Source of the DNA: Niveispirillum sp.
Lineage (GTDB): Bacteria; Pseudomonadota; Alphaproteobacteria; Azospirillales; Azospirillaceae
NCBI GenBank assembly: GCA_016463045.1
Contig: JAEMSB010000108.1
Span: 1 to 10,456 of the forward strand
Direction: 5' to 3'
DNA length: 10,456 bases
In this document: positions 1-5,714 of the stretch, one piece after another
How positions within the stretch are numbered: the first letter of the stretch is position 1
Layout of the letters: each line of letters opens with the position of its first letter
Position numbers and translations under genes: made by a program
The notes under the pieces: model-generated
The model's input: the letters and a program-made list of their open reading frames with translations, nothing else
Told to the model about the DNA's origin: nothing
Database searches by the model: none

Positions 1-146
1 GCGACAAGGTGACGGTGGCCCTGCGCCATGTGGACCGCACCGTCACGGCGCTGGAGCAGCTAAAAGTGGGGCCATCGGGCCTGACCGACGGGCAGCGCGC
101 GCATCTGGCCGCCCTGTCGCGGCGCATCAGCGCCTTGATGGGTTGA
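1..146 (+). CDS. C-terminal fragment of an unrecognised protein
   Basis: The reading frame starting at base 3 is open from the window edge to a TGA at 144-146. It gives the last 47 residues of a protein that begins upstream. The visible tail runs DKVTVALRHVDRTVTALEQL, then a short glycine/proline linker, then a helix ending in SRRISALMG. It looks like two amphipathic helices with many Arg and Leu and no membrane segment or signature motif. Codon use (GC-rich third positions) matches the neighbours, so it is likely a real gene end and not a chance frame. I do not recognise the family and assign no function. The GAF gene downstream starts 76 bases after this stop, so co-transcription is possible but not shown. 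Confidence 0.6.
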   Translation, partial: DKVTVALRHVDRTVTALEQLKVGPSGLTDGQRAHLAALSRRISALMG

Positions 147-222
147 CCTCATTCAATAATTGCATTGCCGCAACGTCACGGCCCCCGCATGCTTATTCCC
201 TGGATGGGCGGCGGAGGCGTGC

Positions 223-738
223 ATGCGGCATTTGCGGTCGGCCCTGGCGGCGTTCCGCGGGCGGGCTGAGGATTTGCCCCCCGTGTTCGAGGCGGCCTGC
301 CGGGACATTGTCGAGGATCTGGGCGTCAGCAGCGGCAGCGTCTGGTTTTTTGATGAAGGCGATGGCCGGGCCATCGAGTGTGCCGCCCTTTACGATGCCC
401 GCGACGCCCGGGTCCTGCGCGGCACCAAGCTGCGCGAAGCCGACAGCGCCCCCTATTTCGAGGCGCTGCGCCGCGACAGGCGTGTCGTGGCGGATGATGC
501 CATGACCCATCCCGCGACCGCGTGCTTGAAGAATTACCTGCTGCAACGCGATGTACGCTCGCTTCTGGACCATGTCGTGTCCACGGGCGGACGGGCCGTG
601 GCGGTGCTGTGCTGTGAACAGGGGGGCCGCAAGCGCCTGTGGTCGGACCCGGATGCCGCCTATCTGGAACAGATGGCCATCATGCTGGGGGTCGCCTTCG
701 ACCTGCATATCGAGAGTCGCCGGTTGGGCAAGAGTTAA
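223..738 (+). CDS. Stand-alone GAF-domain protein
   Basis: This encodes a 171-residue soluble protein that is almost entirely one GAF domain (roughly residues 18-162). GAF domains bind small ligands (cyclic nucleotides, bilins, haem, metabolites) or mediate dimerisation in signalling proteins. The recognisable parts are the strand SGSVWFFDE, the turn 'VRSLLDHVV...GRAVAVLCCEQGG' and the closing helix 'RLWSDPDAAYLEQMAIMLGVAFD', which follow the usual GAF order. No kinase, GGDEF, EAL, PAS or HTH segment follows, and the protein ends 10 residues after the domain. I choose ATG 223 because GGAGG at 213-217 lies 5 bases upstream. The longer in-frame start at 160 has no comparable ribosome site and adds residues outside the domain. 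No chromophore cysteine can be assigned with confidence, although a CC pair lies in the 'AVLCCEQ' strand. The ligand is unknown. It may instead be a sensory subunit that partners a separate protein. Confidence 0.8.
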   Translation: MRHLRSALAAFRGRAEDLPPVFEAACRDIVEDLGVSSGSVWFFDEGDGRAIECAALYDARDARVLRGTKLREADSAPYFEALRRDRRVVADDAMTHPATACLKNYLLQRDVRSLLDHVVSTGGRAVAVLCCEQGGRKRLWSDPDAAYLEQMAIMLGVAFDLHIESRRLGKS

Positions 739-787
739 CATCCCTCTTGTTGCGCTGCACAAATTTCGTAATGGTTTCAAGCCTCTG

Positions 788-813
788 GACCAAGGTCGCA
801 GCGACCAAGGTCG
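788..813. repeat. Tandem 11-bp repeat made of GACC-AA-GGTC dyads, upstream of MFS gene
   Basis: GACCAAGGTCG occurs perfectly at 788-798 and again at 803-813, a 15-bp period. Each copy contains an inverted repeat (GACC, two bases, GGTC). The bases between them form a further dyad, GGTCG-CAG-CGACC at 794-806. The pair lies about 143-168 bases upstream of the MFS start codon, in the only gap between the GAF and MFS genes. This arrangement is typical of a dimeric regulator's operator, but I cannot name the regulator. It could also be a short structured element in the transcript. Function is inferred. Confidence 0.4.
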
Positions 814-901
814 GGGCTGCGTTAACCTTCCGCCTGTCCCATCGTGGAAGCCTCAAGGATCGACCCGGACGCCCATAACAGGCTGCCCGGCGGGTGGCGC
901 A

Positions 902-907
902 TAATAT
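902..907 (+). promoter_or_regulatory. Possible -10 element (TAATAT) for the MFS gene
   Basis: TAATAT stands out as AT-rich within otherwise GC-rich sequence, 48 bases before the MFS start codon. No convincing -35 hexamer is found 16-18 bases upstream, so this would be an activator-dependent or extended promoter if real. Weak evidence. Confidence 0.2.
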
Positions 908-955
908 CGCCGGGGCCGGTCCGTTTGTCGCCGATATGCGCAAAAGGGAGGGCAC

Positions 956-2668
956 ATGGCTAATGTGGCAGTGGGCGGGGCGGCACCAGCCCCGATGACC
1001 AAGGAAGAGAAGAAGGTGATCTTCGCCTCTTCGCTTGGCACCGTGTTCGAATGGTATGATTTCTACCTGTACGGCTCGCTCGCAGCCGTCATCGCCAAGC
1101 AGTTCTTCTCCGGCGTGAACCCCACCGCCGGCCTGATCTTCGCGCTGCTGGCCTTTGCCGCCGGTTTCTTTGTGCGTCCGTTCGGCGCGCTGGTGTTCGG
1201 TCGCCTGGGCGACATGATCGGCCGCAAATATACCTTCCTTGTTACCATCCTTATCATGGGTGCCTCGACCTTCATCGTCGGTATCCTGCCCAATTATGCC
1301 AGCATCGGCATTGCCGCCCCGGTCATCCTGATCGTCCTGCGCCTGTTGCAGGGTCTGGCGCTGGGTGGTGAATATGGCGGTGCGGCGACCTATGTGGCCG
1401 AACATGCGCCCCATGGACGGCGCGGCAATTACACCGCCTGGATCCAGACCACGGCGACGCTGGGCCTGTTCTTGTCGCTGCTGATCATCCTGGCCTGCCG
1501 CACGTCGATGTCGGTGGAAGACTTCGAGAACTGGGGCTGGCGTATCCCGTTCCTGATCTCCATCGTCCTGCTGGGCATTTCCGTCTGGATCCGCCTGATG
1601 CTGAATGAAAGCCCGGCCTTCGTGAAGATGAAGGAAGAGGGCAAGCATTCCAAGGCGCCGCTGACCGAAGCGTTCGGCAACTGGAAGAACCTGAAGGTCG
1701 TCATCCTGGCCCTGTTCGGCCTAGTCGCCGGTCAGGCGGTGGTTTGGTACACGGGTCAGTTCTATGCCCTGTTCTTCCTGACCTCCATCCTGAAGGTTGA
1801 TGCGTTTACGGCCAACATCCTGATCGCCATCGCGCTGGCCGTCGGCACGCCCTTCTTCATCTTCTTCGGCAGCCTGTCGGACAAGATCGGTCGCAAGCCC
1901 ATCATCATGGCGGGTCTGGTGCTGGCCATCATCACCTACTTCCCGCTGTTCAAGGCCATCACCCATTTCGCCAACCCGGCGCTGGAAACGGCGGTCGCCA
2001 CCTCCCCCGTGGTCGTGGTTGCCGACCCGAACGAATGCTCGTTCCAGTTCAACCCGACCGCGACGGCGAAGTTCACCAGCAGCTGCGATATTGCCAAGTC
2101 AGCCCTGGTGGCCAAGGGCATTCCGTACAGCAACGAGGCCGCCCCCGCCGGCACCATCGCCCAGATCCGGGTGGGTGGCGTCAGCATCGAGAGCTATGAT
2201 GGCAGCGGCGTTGCCACCAAGACGGAAGTGAACCTGGGCCATGGCCCGTCCGCCGCCCCGGCCGATCCGAAGGCCGCCGGTGCCGCCTTCACCAAGGCTG
2301 TCGGCGACGCGCTGGTCGCCGCCGGTTATCCGGCCAAGGCCGATAATGCGGCCATGAACAAGCCGATGCTGGTGGTGCTGCTGACCATCCTGGTCATCTA
2401 TGTCACCATGGTGTACGGCCCCATCGCCGCCATGCTGGTGGAAATGTTCCCCACCCGCATCCGCTACACCTCCATGTCGCTGCCCTATCACATCGGCAAT
2501 GGCTGGTTCGGCGGGTTCTTGCCGACCACCAGCCTGGCCATCGTGGCGGCCACTGGCGACATCTATTCCGGTCTCTGGTACCCGATCATCATCGCGGCCG
2601 GCACGCTGGTCATCGGCATGCTGTTCGTGAAGGAAACCAAGGATATCGACATCTACGCCGATGATTGA
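956..2668 (+). CDS. MHS-family MFS transporter with large periplasmic insert
   Basis: This encodes a 570-residue inner-membrane secondary transporter of the metabolite:H+ symporter branch (ProP/KgtP/ShiA relatives), which import organic acids, osmolytes or similar solutes with protons. The family hallmarks are FEWYDFYLYG in TM1 (31-40), the TM2-TM3 loop signature GRLGDMIGRK (82-91), its second-half copy GSLSDKIGRK (305-314), 'LQGLALGGEYGGAATYVAEH' around TM4, and 'MFPTRIRYTSMSLPYHIGN' in the TM10-TM11 region. Twelve hydrophobic segments can be counted. The protein is 100 or more residues longer than usual because of a hydrophilic stretch (about 336-469) between TM9 and TM10, which should face the periplasm. 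It contains C361 and C377 and is rich in Ala, Pro and Gly. The start is supported by GGGAGGG at 946-952. The gene ends in a strong terminator and appears monocistronic. The substrate cannot be told from sequence. Confidence 0.9.
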   Translation: MANVAVGGAAPAPMTKEEKKVIFASSLGTVFEWYDFYLYGSLAAVIAKQFFSGVNPTAGLIFALLAFAAGFFVRPFGALVFGRLGDMIGRKYTFLVTILIMGASTFIVGILPNYASIGIAAPVILIVLRLLQGLALGGEYGGAATYVAEHAPHGRRGNYTAWIQTTATLGLFLSLLIILACRTSMSVEDFENWGWRIPFLISIVLLGISVWIRLMLNESPAFVKMKEEGKHSKAPLTEAFGNWKNLKVVILALFGLVAGQAVVWYTGQFYALFFLTSILKVDAFTANILIAIALAVGTPFFIFFGSLSDKIGRKPIIMAGLVLAIITYFPLFKAITHFANPALETAVATSPVVVVADPNECSFQFNPTATAKFTSSCDIAKSALVAKGIPYSNEAAPAGTIAQIRVGGVSIESYDGSGVATKTEVNLGHGPSAAPADPKAAGAAFTKAVGDALVAAGYPAKADNAAMNKPMLVVLLTILVIYVTMVYGPIAAMLVEMFPTRIRYTSMSLPYHIGNGWFGGFLPTTSLAIVAATGDIYSGLWYPIIIAAGTLVIGMLFVKETKDIDIYADD

Positions 2669-2706
2669 TCATCGGTCGGTGGTTGCGATTTCCCCCTAAA
2701 GACTTG

Positions 2707-2742
2707 GGCGGGTGGTGAAAACCACCCGCCATATTCTTTTTT
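2707..2742 (+). terminator. Rho-independent terminator after the MFS gene
   Basis: A perfect 10-bp GC-rich stem (GGCGGGTGGT at 2707-2716 with ACCACCCGCC at 2721-2730) closes on a GAAA tetraloop. It is followed by an AT-rich stretch and six T residues at 2737-2742. It lies 39 bases past the MFS stop and should separate that transcript from the response-regulator gene. Confidence 0.92.
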
Positions 2743-2755
2743 GTCAAAAGCGGGC

Positions 2756-2784
2756 TTGCGTCGCGGGCGTGAAGGGCATTCAAT
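2756..2784 (+). promoter_or_regulatory. Possible sigma-70-type promoter for the response regulator
   Basis: TTGCGT (2756-2761) and TTCAAT (2779-2784) are separated by 17 bases, directly after the upstream terminator and 60 bases before the chosen start codon. Both hexamers are imperfect. The argument rests on spacing and position. A small hairpin (GTGGC at 2799-2803 with GCCAC at 2810-2814) would lie in the leader. Confidence 0.3.
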
Positions 2785-2843
2785 CTGTTTCAACAACAGT
2801 GGCGGAACAGCCACGAGAAATGTCGCGGGAGGGGGCGGAACAG

Positions 2844-3512
2844 ATGTCGATCCGGGTGCTTGTGGCCGACGACCATCCATTGATGCGTGCAGCCCTGTGC
2901 CAGTCGGTGGCGGGCACCATGCCCGACCTGACCACCGTGGAGGCGGCCAGTTTCGGCGATGTGGAGGCCGTGTTGAAGCGCGAGCCGGCCATCGACACCA
3001 TCCTGCTGGACCTGCATATGCCGGGCATGAACGGGCTGATCGGTCTGGCGCTGCTGCGCAACGAACACCCGACCATTCCCATCATCGTGGTGTCGGCATC
3101 CGAGGATGCGGCTACCATCCACCGCGCCATGGAATATGGCGCTGCGGGTTTCGTGCCGAAATCAGCGCCCATCACCCACATTGGCGATGCCATCCGCGCC
3201 GTCCTGGACGGTGCCGTCTGGCTGCCCCGTGCCGGCACGCCGGCCCATGCCCAGGCCCCCGTGGCCGATGCCGACATGGCCGCCCGCGTGGCGGGCCTGA
3301 CGCCGCAGCAGCTGCGCGTGCTGGGCGGCATTGCCGAGGGCAAGCTGAACAAGCAGATCGCGTACGAGATGGGCGTCGTTGAAACCACGGTGAAGGCGCA
3401 TGTCACGGTGATCCTGCGCCGCCTGGGCGTGGTCAGCCGTACCCAGGCCGCCATCGTGGCGTCGAAATTGGCGCTGGCACCGGTGGCGGAGACGCAAGCG
3501 GAGGCGTCGTAG
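2844..3512 (+). CDS. NarL/FixJ-family response regulator (REC + LuxR-type HTH)
   Basis: This encodes a 222-residue two-component DNA-binding regulator. The receiver domain (about 1-120) has the acidic pair D9-D10, the phosphoacceptor D56 in ILLDLHMPGMNG, the switch residue S84 in VVSASED and the conserved K106 in GFVPKSA, so every phosphorylation residue is present. After a linker rich in Ala and Pro, the LuxR-type helix-turn-helix spans about 149-210 (LTPQQLRVLGGIAEGKLNKQ, then a recognition helix around VETTVKAHVTVILRRLG). I start at ATG 2844 because MSIRVLVADDHPL is the normal N-terminus of the family; purine-rich GGGAGGGGG lies at 2827-2835. An in-frame ATG at 2820 is possible but would put that ribosome site inside the gene. 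There is no histidine kinase in the window, so it is an orphan here. Its stop codon lies inside the palindrome that follows. Target genes are unknown. Confidence 0.92.
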   Translation: MSIRVLVADDHPLMRAALCQSVAGTMPDLTTVEAASFGDVEAVLKREPAIDTILLDLHMPGMNGLIGLALLRNEHPTIPIIVVSASEDAATIHRAMEYGAAGFVPKSAPITHIGDAIRAVLDGAVWLPRAGTPAHAQAPVADADMAARVAGLTPQQLRVLGGIAEGKLNKQIAYEMGVVETTVKAHVTVILRRLGVVSRTQAAIVASKLALAPVAETQAEAS

Positions 3513-3599
3513 GTCAGGTCGACGCGGAGCCTCGCCCTGACGGAAAAGGCCTTCGATCCATTTCTGTCAGGGCTCGCCTTTGGCTCGACCTGACCTACG
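3508..3599. repeat. 92-bp nested palindrome between convergent genes (REP-like element or bidirectional terminator)
   Basis: The outer arms are a perfect 15-bp inverted repeat, CGTAGGTCAGGTCGA at 3508-3522 with its complement at 3585-3599. The inner arms are 13 bp, GCCCTGACGGAAA at 3534-3546 with TTTCTGTCAGGGC at 3561-3573, with one G-T pair. The loop region contains AAGGCCTT. The left arm overlaps the last codons and the TAG stop of the response regulator. The right arm ends 9 bases from the stop of the minus-strand permease. No clear T-run flanks the stem, so termination may be Rho-independent only weakly, or through RNA structure. The nested shape, with GGTCAGG / CCCTGAC themes, resembles interspersed palindromic repeats seen at gene ends in proteobacterial genomes. 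That reading is an inference from shape. Confidence 0.75.
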
Positions 3600-3607
3600 G
3601 TATGCCC

Positions 3608-4579
3608 TCATCGGTCCTTCACATAAGGACGCCCGCTGGCCTTGGGCGGGGTGGCCTTGCCGACGAATCCGGCGAGCAGCAGGACGGTCAAGAGATAGGG
3701 CAGGGCCTCGATCAACTGTACCGGCACCTCGCCGATGCCGGGCAGGGCCACGCCCTGCAACCGCGTCTGCAACGCGTCGGCGAAGGCGAACAGGAGGCAG
3801 GCGAACAGGGTCGGCACCGGCTTCCACTTGCCCAGGATCAAGGCGGCCAGCGCCAGGAAGCCCTTGCCCGCCGTCATGTTGGTCTGGAACCCAGCCCCTT
3901 GTGCGGTGGACAGGTAGGCGCCGGCGATGCCGCAGAGCAATCCCGCGATCAGGACCGCCTGATAGCGCAGCTTGGTGACGGAGATGCCGGCAGTATCCAC
4001 AGCGGCGGGGTTTTCGCCGACGGCGCGCAGGCGCAGGCCGAAGCGGGTGCGGTAGGCGATCCACCAGGTCAGCGGCACGATGGCCAGGGCCAGATAGACC
4101 AGGATGTTATGGCCGCTGATCAGCTCAAAATAGAGGGGACCCAGCAGGGGCACGCCGCGCAACGCCTCTGCCAGCGGCAGGGTGATTTCGCCGAAGCGGG
4201 CGTCAGCGGGCAGGTTGGGGGTGCGGCCACCCATTTCGAACCAGGCATTGCCCAGCACCGCCGTCAGGCCCAGGGCCACGATGTTCAGCGCCACGCCGGA
4301 CACGACCTGATTGCCCTTATGCGTGATGCAGGCAAAGCCGTGCAGCAGGGCCAGGATGACCGACGCCAGGATACCGGCACCCAGGCCCAACCAGGCGGAG
4401 CCGTGCAGGGCGGCGGTGGCGGCAGCCGCGAAGGCCGCCACCAGCATCTTGCCCTCCAGCCCGATATCAACCACGCCGGCCCGTTCCGAATAGAACCCGG
4501 CCAGCGCTGCCAGCAGCAGCGGGGTGGCGAGGCGGACCGTGCTGTCTAGCAGCGACAGAAGCGTCAGGAACATTTCCAT
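3608..4579 (-). CDS. BMP-type nucleoside ABC transporter, permease 2 (NupQ/RnsD/YufQ-like)
   Basis: This encodes a 323-residue inner-membrane subunit of a nucleoside-type ABC importer and is the last gene of the operon. Diagnostic segments are SERAGVVDIGLEG at residues 31-43, 'HKGNQVVSGVALNIVALGLT', and the cytoplasmic coupling region 'RTRFGLRLRAVGENPAAVDTAGIS' followed by 'KLRYQAVLIAGLLCGIAGAYLS'. Most of the chain is hydrophobic and alternates with short loops, as in the branched-chain/ribose-type permease superfamily. I start at the ATG at 4579 (MEMFLTLL). A longer in-frame start would extend into permease 1 and adds Arg/Pro-rich sequence unlike the family. Only 4 bases separate this start from the stop of permease 1, so translation is probably coupled. 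The two permeases form a heterodimer with the double ATPase. The substrate, a nucleoside or purine base, is a family-level inference. Confidence 0.9.
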   Translation of the reverse strand: MEMFLTLLSLLDSTVRLATPLLLAALAGFYSERAGVVDIGLEGKMLVAAFAAAATAALHGSAWLGLGAGILASVILALLHGFACITHKGNQVVSGVALNIVALGLTAVLGNAWFEMGGRTPNLPADARFGEITLPLAEALRGVPLLGPLYFELISGHNILVYLALAIVPLTWWIAYRTRFGLRLRAVGENPAAVDTAGISVTKLRYQAVLIAGLLCGIAGAYLSTAQGAGFQTNMTAGKGFLALAALILGKWKPVPTLFACLLFAFADALQTRLQGVALPGIGEVPVQLIEALPYLLTVLLLAGFVGKATPPKASGRPYVKDR

Positions 4580-4583
4580 GGGA

Positions 4584-5714
4584 TCAGGCCCCCGCCGGCT
4601 TGGACGCCGCCACAGCGGGGCGGCGGGAGAAGAGGCGCACCAGCGCCGGACGGAACATATGTTCCAAGGCACCGGCGAACAGGATGACCACGCCCTGTAT
4701 CACCACCACCAACTCCCGGCTGATGGTCGGGTAATCAAACACCAGTTCGGTGCCACCCTGATAGAGCGCGCCGAACAGCAGGGCGGCGGGGATGATGCCG
4801 GCGGGATGGTTGCGGCCCATCAGGGCAACGGCGATGCCGGTAAAGCCCAGACCGGCGGGGAAATTCAGCATCAGGCGATGCTGCACCCCGTGCAATTCGT
4901 TCACGCCCAGCAGACCCGCCAAGGCACCCGACAGGGCCATGGTGATGACGATGACCCGCCGGGGGTCGATGCCGGCATAAAGGGCCGCATTCTCATTGGC
5001 GCCGGTGGCGCGCAGCGCGAAGCCCCAGCGCGTGTGCCAGATGAAGGCCCAGACGCCGACGCAGGCCAACAGCGCCAAGAACAGCGAGAAATTCAGCGGC
5101 GAGGACGCCATCTCGATCCCGATGCCGGCCATCATGTCGGCCATCATGGGCAGGAACATGGAGGTGCTGAACGTCTCGCTTTCCGGTGACATCTGGCCCG
5201 GTTTGATCAGCACATTGACCATCAGATAGACCATCAGCGAGGACGCGATGAAATTGAACATGATGGTCGTGATGACGATATGGCTGCCGCGATAGGCCTG
5301 AAGCCAGCCGGGGATCGCAGCCCAGAACGCGCCAAAGGCCGCACCGCCCAGCACCGACAGAGGCAGGGCCGCCCACCAGGGCCAGCCGGGCAGGGCCAGA
5401 CAGACCAGACCGACGCCCAGGCCGCCAATATAGGCCTGCCCCTCCCCGCCGATATTAAACAGCCCGCCATGGAAGGCGATGGCGACGGCGAGTGCGGTGA
5501 AGATCAGGCTGGTCGCGTAATATAGCGTATAGCCAATGCCCTCGCCCGTGCCGACGGCACCGCGCAGCATGGTGCCGAGCGCGCCCACCGGGTCCTCCCC
5601 AATGGCGAAGATGACCAGGGCGGACACCAGCAGCGCCAGGGTGACATTCACCACGGGCAGCAGCAGGCCGGTCGCCCACCAGGGAAGATTGTCGGAACCC
5701 GCACCCGCACTCAT
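4584..5714 (-). CDS. BMP-type nucleoside ABC transporter, permease 1 (NupP/RnsC/YufP-like)
   Basis: This encodes a 376-residue inner-membrane subunit that pairs with permease 2. The family-defining FNIGGEGQ lies at residues 86-93, just after a hydrophobic segment. Further matches are 'RGSHIVITTIMFNFIASSL' and the coupling segment 'RWGFALRATGANENAALYAGIDPRRVI' followed by 'MALSGALAGLLGVNE'. There is a large loop around 'KPGQMSPESETFSTSMFLPM' in the middle of the protein. The length is usual for the longer of the two BMP-system permeases. The start codon overlaps the ATPase stop as ATGA (5711-5714), and GAGG lies 7 bases upstream within the ATPase gene, both signs of coupled translation. The C-terminus ends in an Arg/Ala/Pro tail that is probably cytoplasmic. 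Confidence 0.91.
   Translation of the reverse strand: MSAGAGSDNLPWWATGLLLPVVNVTLALLVSALVIFAIGEDPVGALGTMLRGAVGTGEGIGYTLYYATSLIFTALAVAIAFHGGLFNIGGEGQAYIGGLGVGLVCLALPGWPWWAALPLSVLGGAAFGAFWAAIPGWLQAYRGSHIVITTIMFNFIASSLMVYLMVNVLIKPGQMSPESETFSTSMFLPMMADMMAGIGIEMASSPLNFSLFLALLACVGVWAFIWHTRWGFALRATGANENAALYAGIDPRRVIVITMALSGALAGLLGVNELHGVQHRLMLNFPAGLGFTGIAVALMGRNHPAGIIPAALLFGALYQGGTELVFDYPTISRELVVVIQGVVILFAGALEHMFRPALVRLFSRRPAVAASKPAGA

Noticed and set aside
143..171. TTGACC near 143-148 as a -35 element for the GAF gene
   Set aside because: It overlaps the stop codon of the upstream gene, and no acceptable -10 hexamer lies 16-18 bases downstream.
299..439. Degenerate second ATPase domain (residues 299-439 of the protein at 5711-7294) as a sign of inactivation
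   Set aside because: Loss of the Walker A Lys and catalytic Glu in domain 2 is the normal state in ribose/nucleoside-type double ATPases, so it is not evidence of a broken gene. The coordinates given here are protein residues.
680..1648. A 322-codon open frame on the minus strand
   Set aside because: It is antisense to the MFS transporter and rich in Asp/Gln/Gly with no fold signature. The plus frame is clearly the gene.
2660..2673. GATGAT-TG-ATCATC inverted repeat over the MFS stop codon
   Set aside because: It is short, AT-rich and partly formed by the Asp-Asp codons at the protein end. The true terminator follows 34 bases later.
2712..2843. Longer N-terminus for the response regulator starting at 2712
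   Set aside because: That start lies inside the terminator stem of the upstream gene, and the added residues do not belong to a receiver domain.
3602..5189. Long plus-strand open frames opposite the two permease genes (for example 3602-4549 and 4524-5189)
   Set aside because: They mirror the permease codons, are full of Gln/Gly/His, and start with no ribosome site. The minus-strand permeases carry family motifs and operon spacing.
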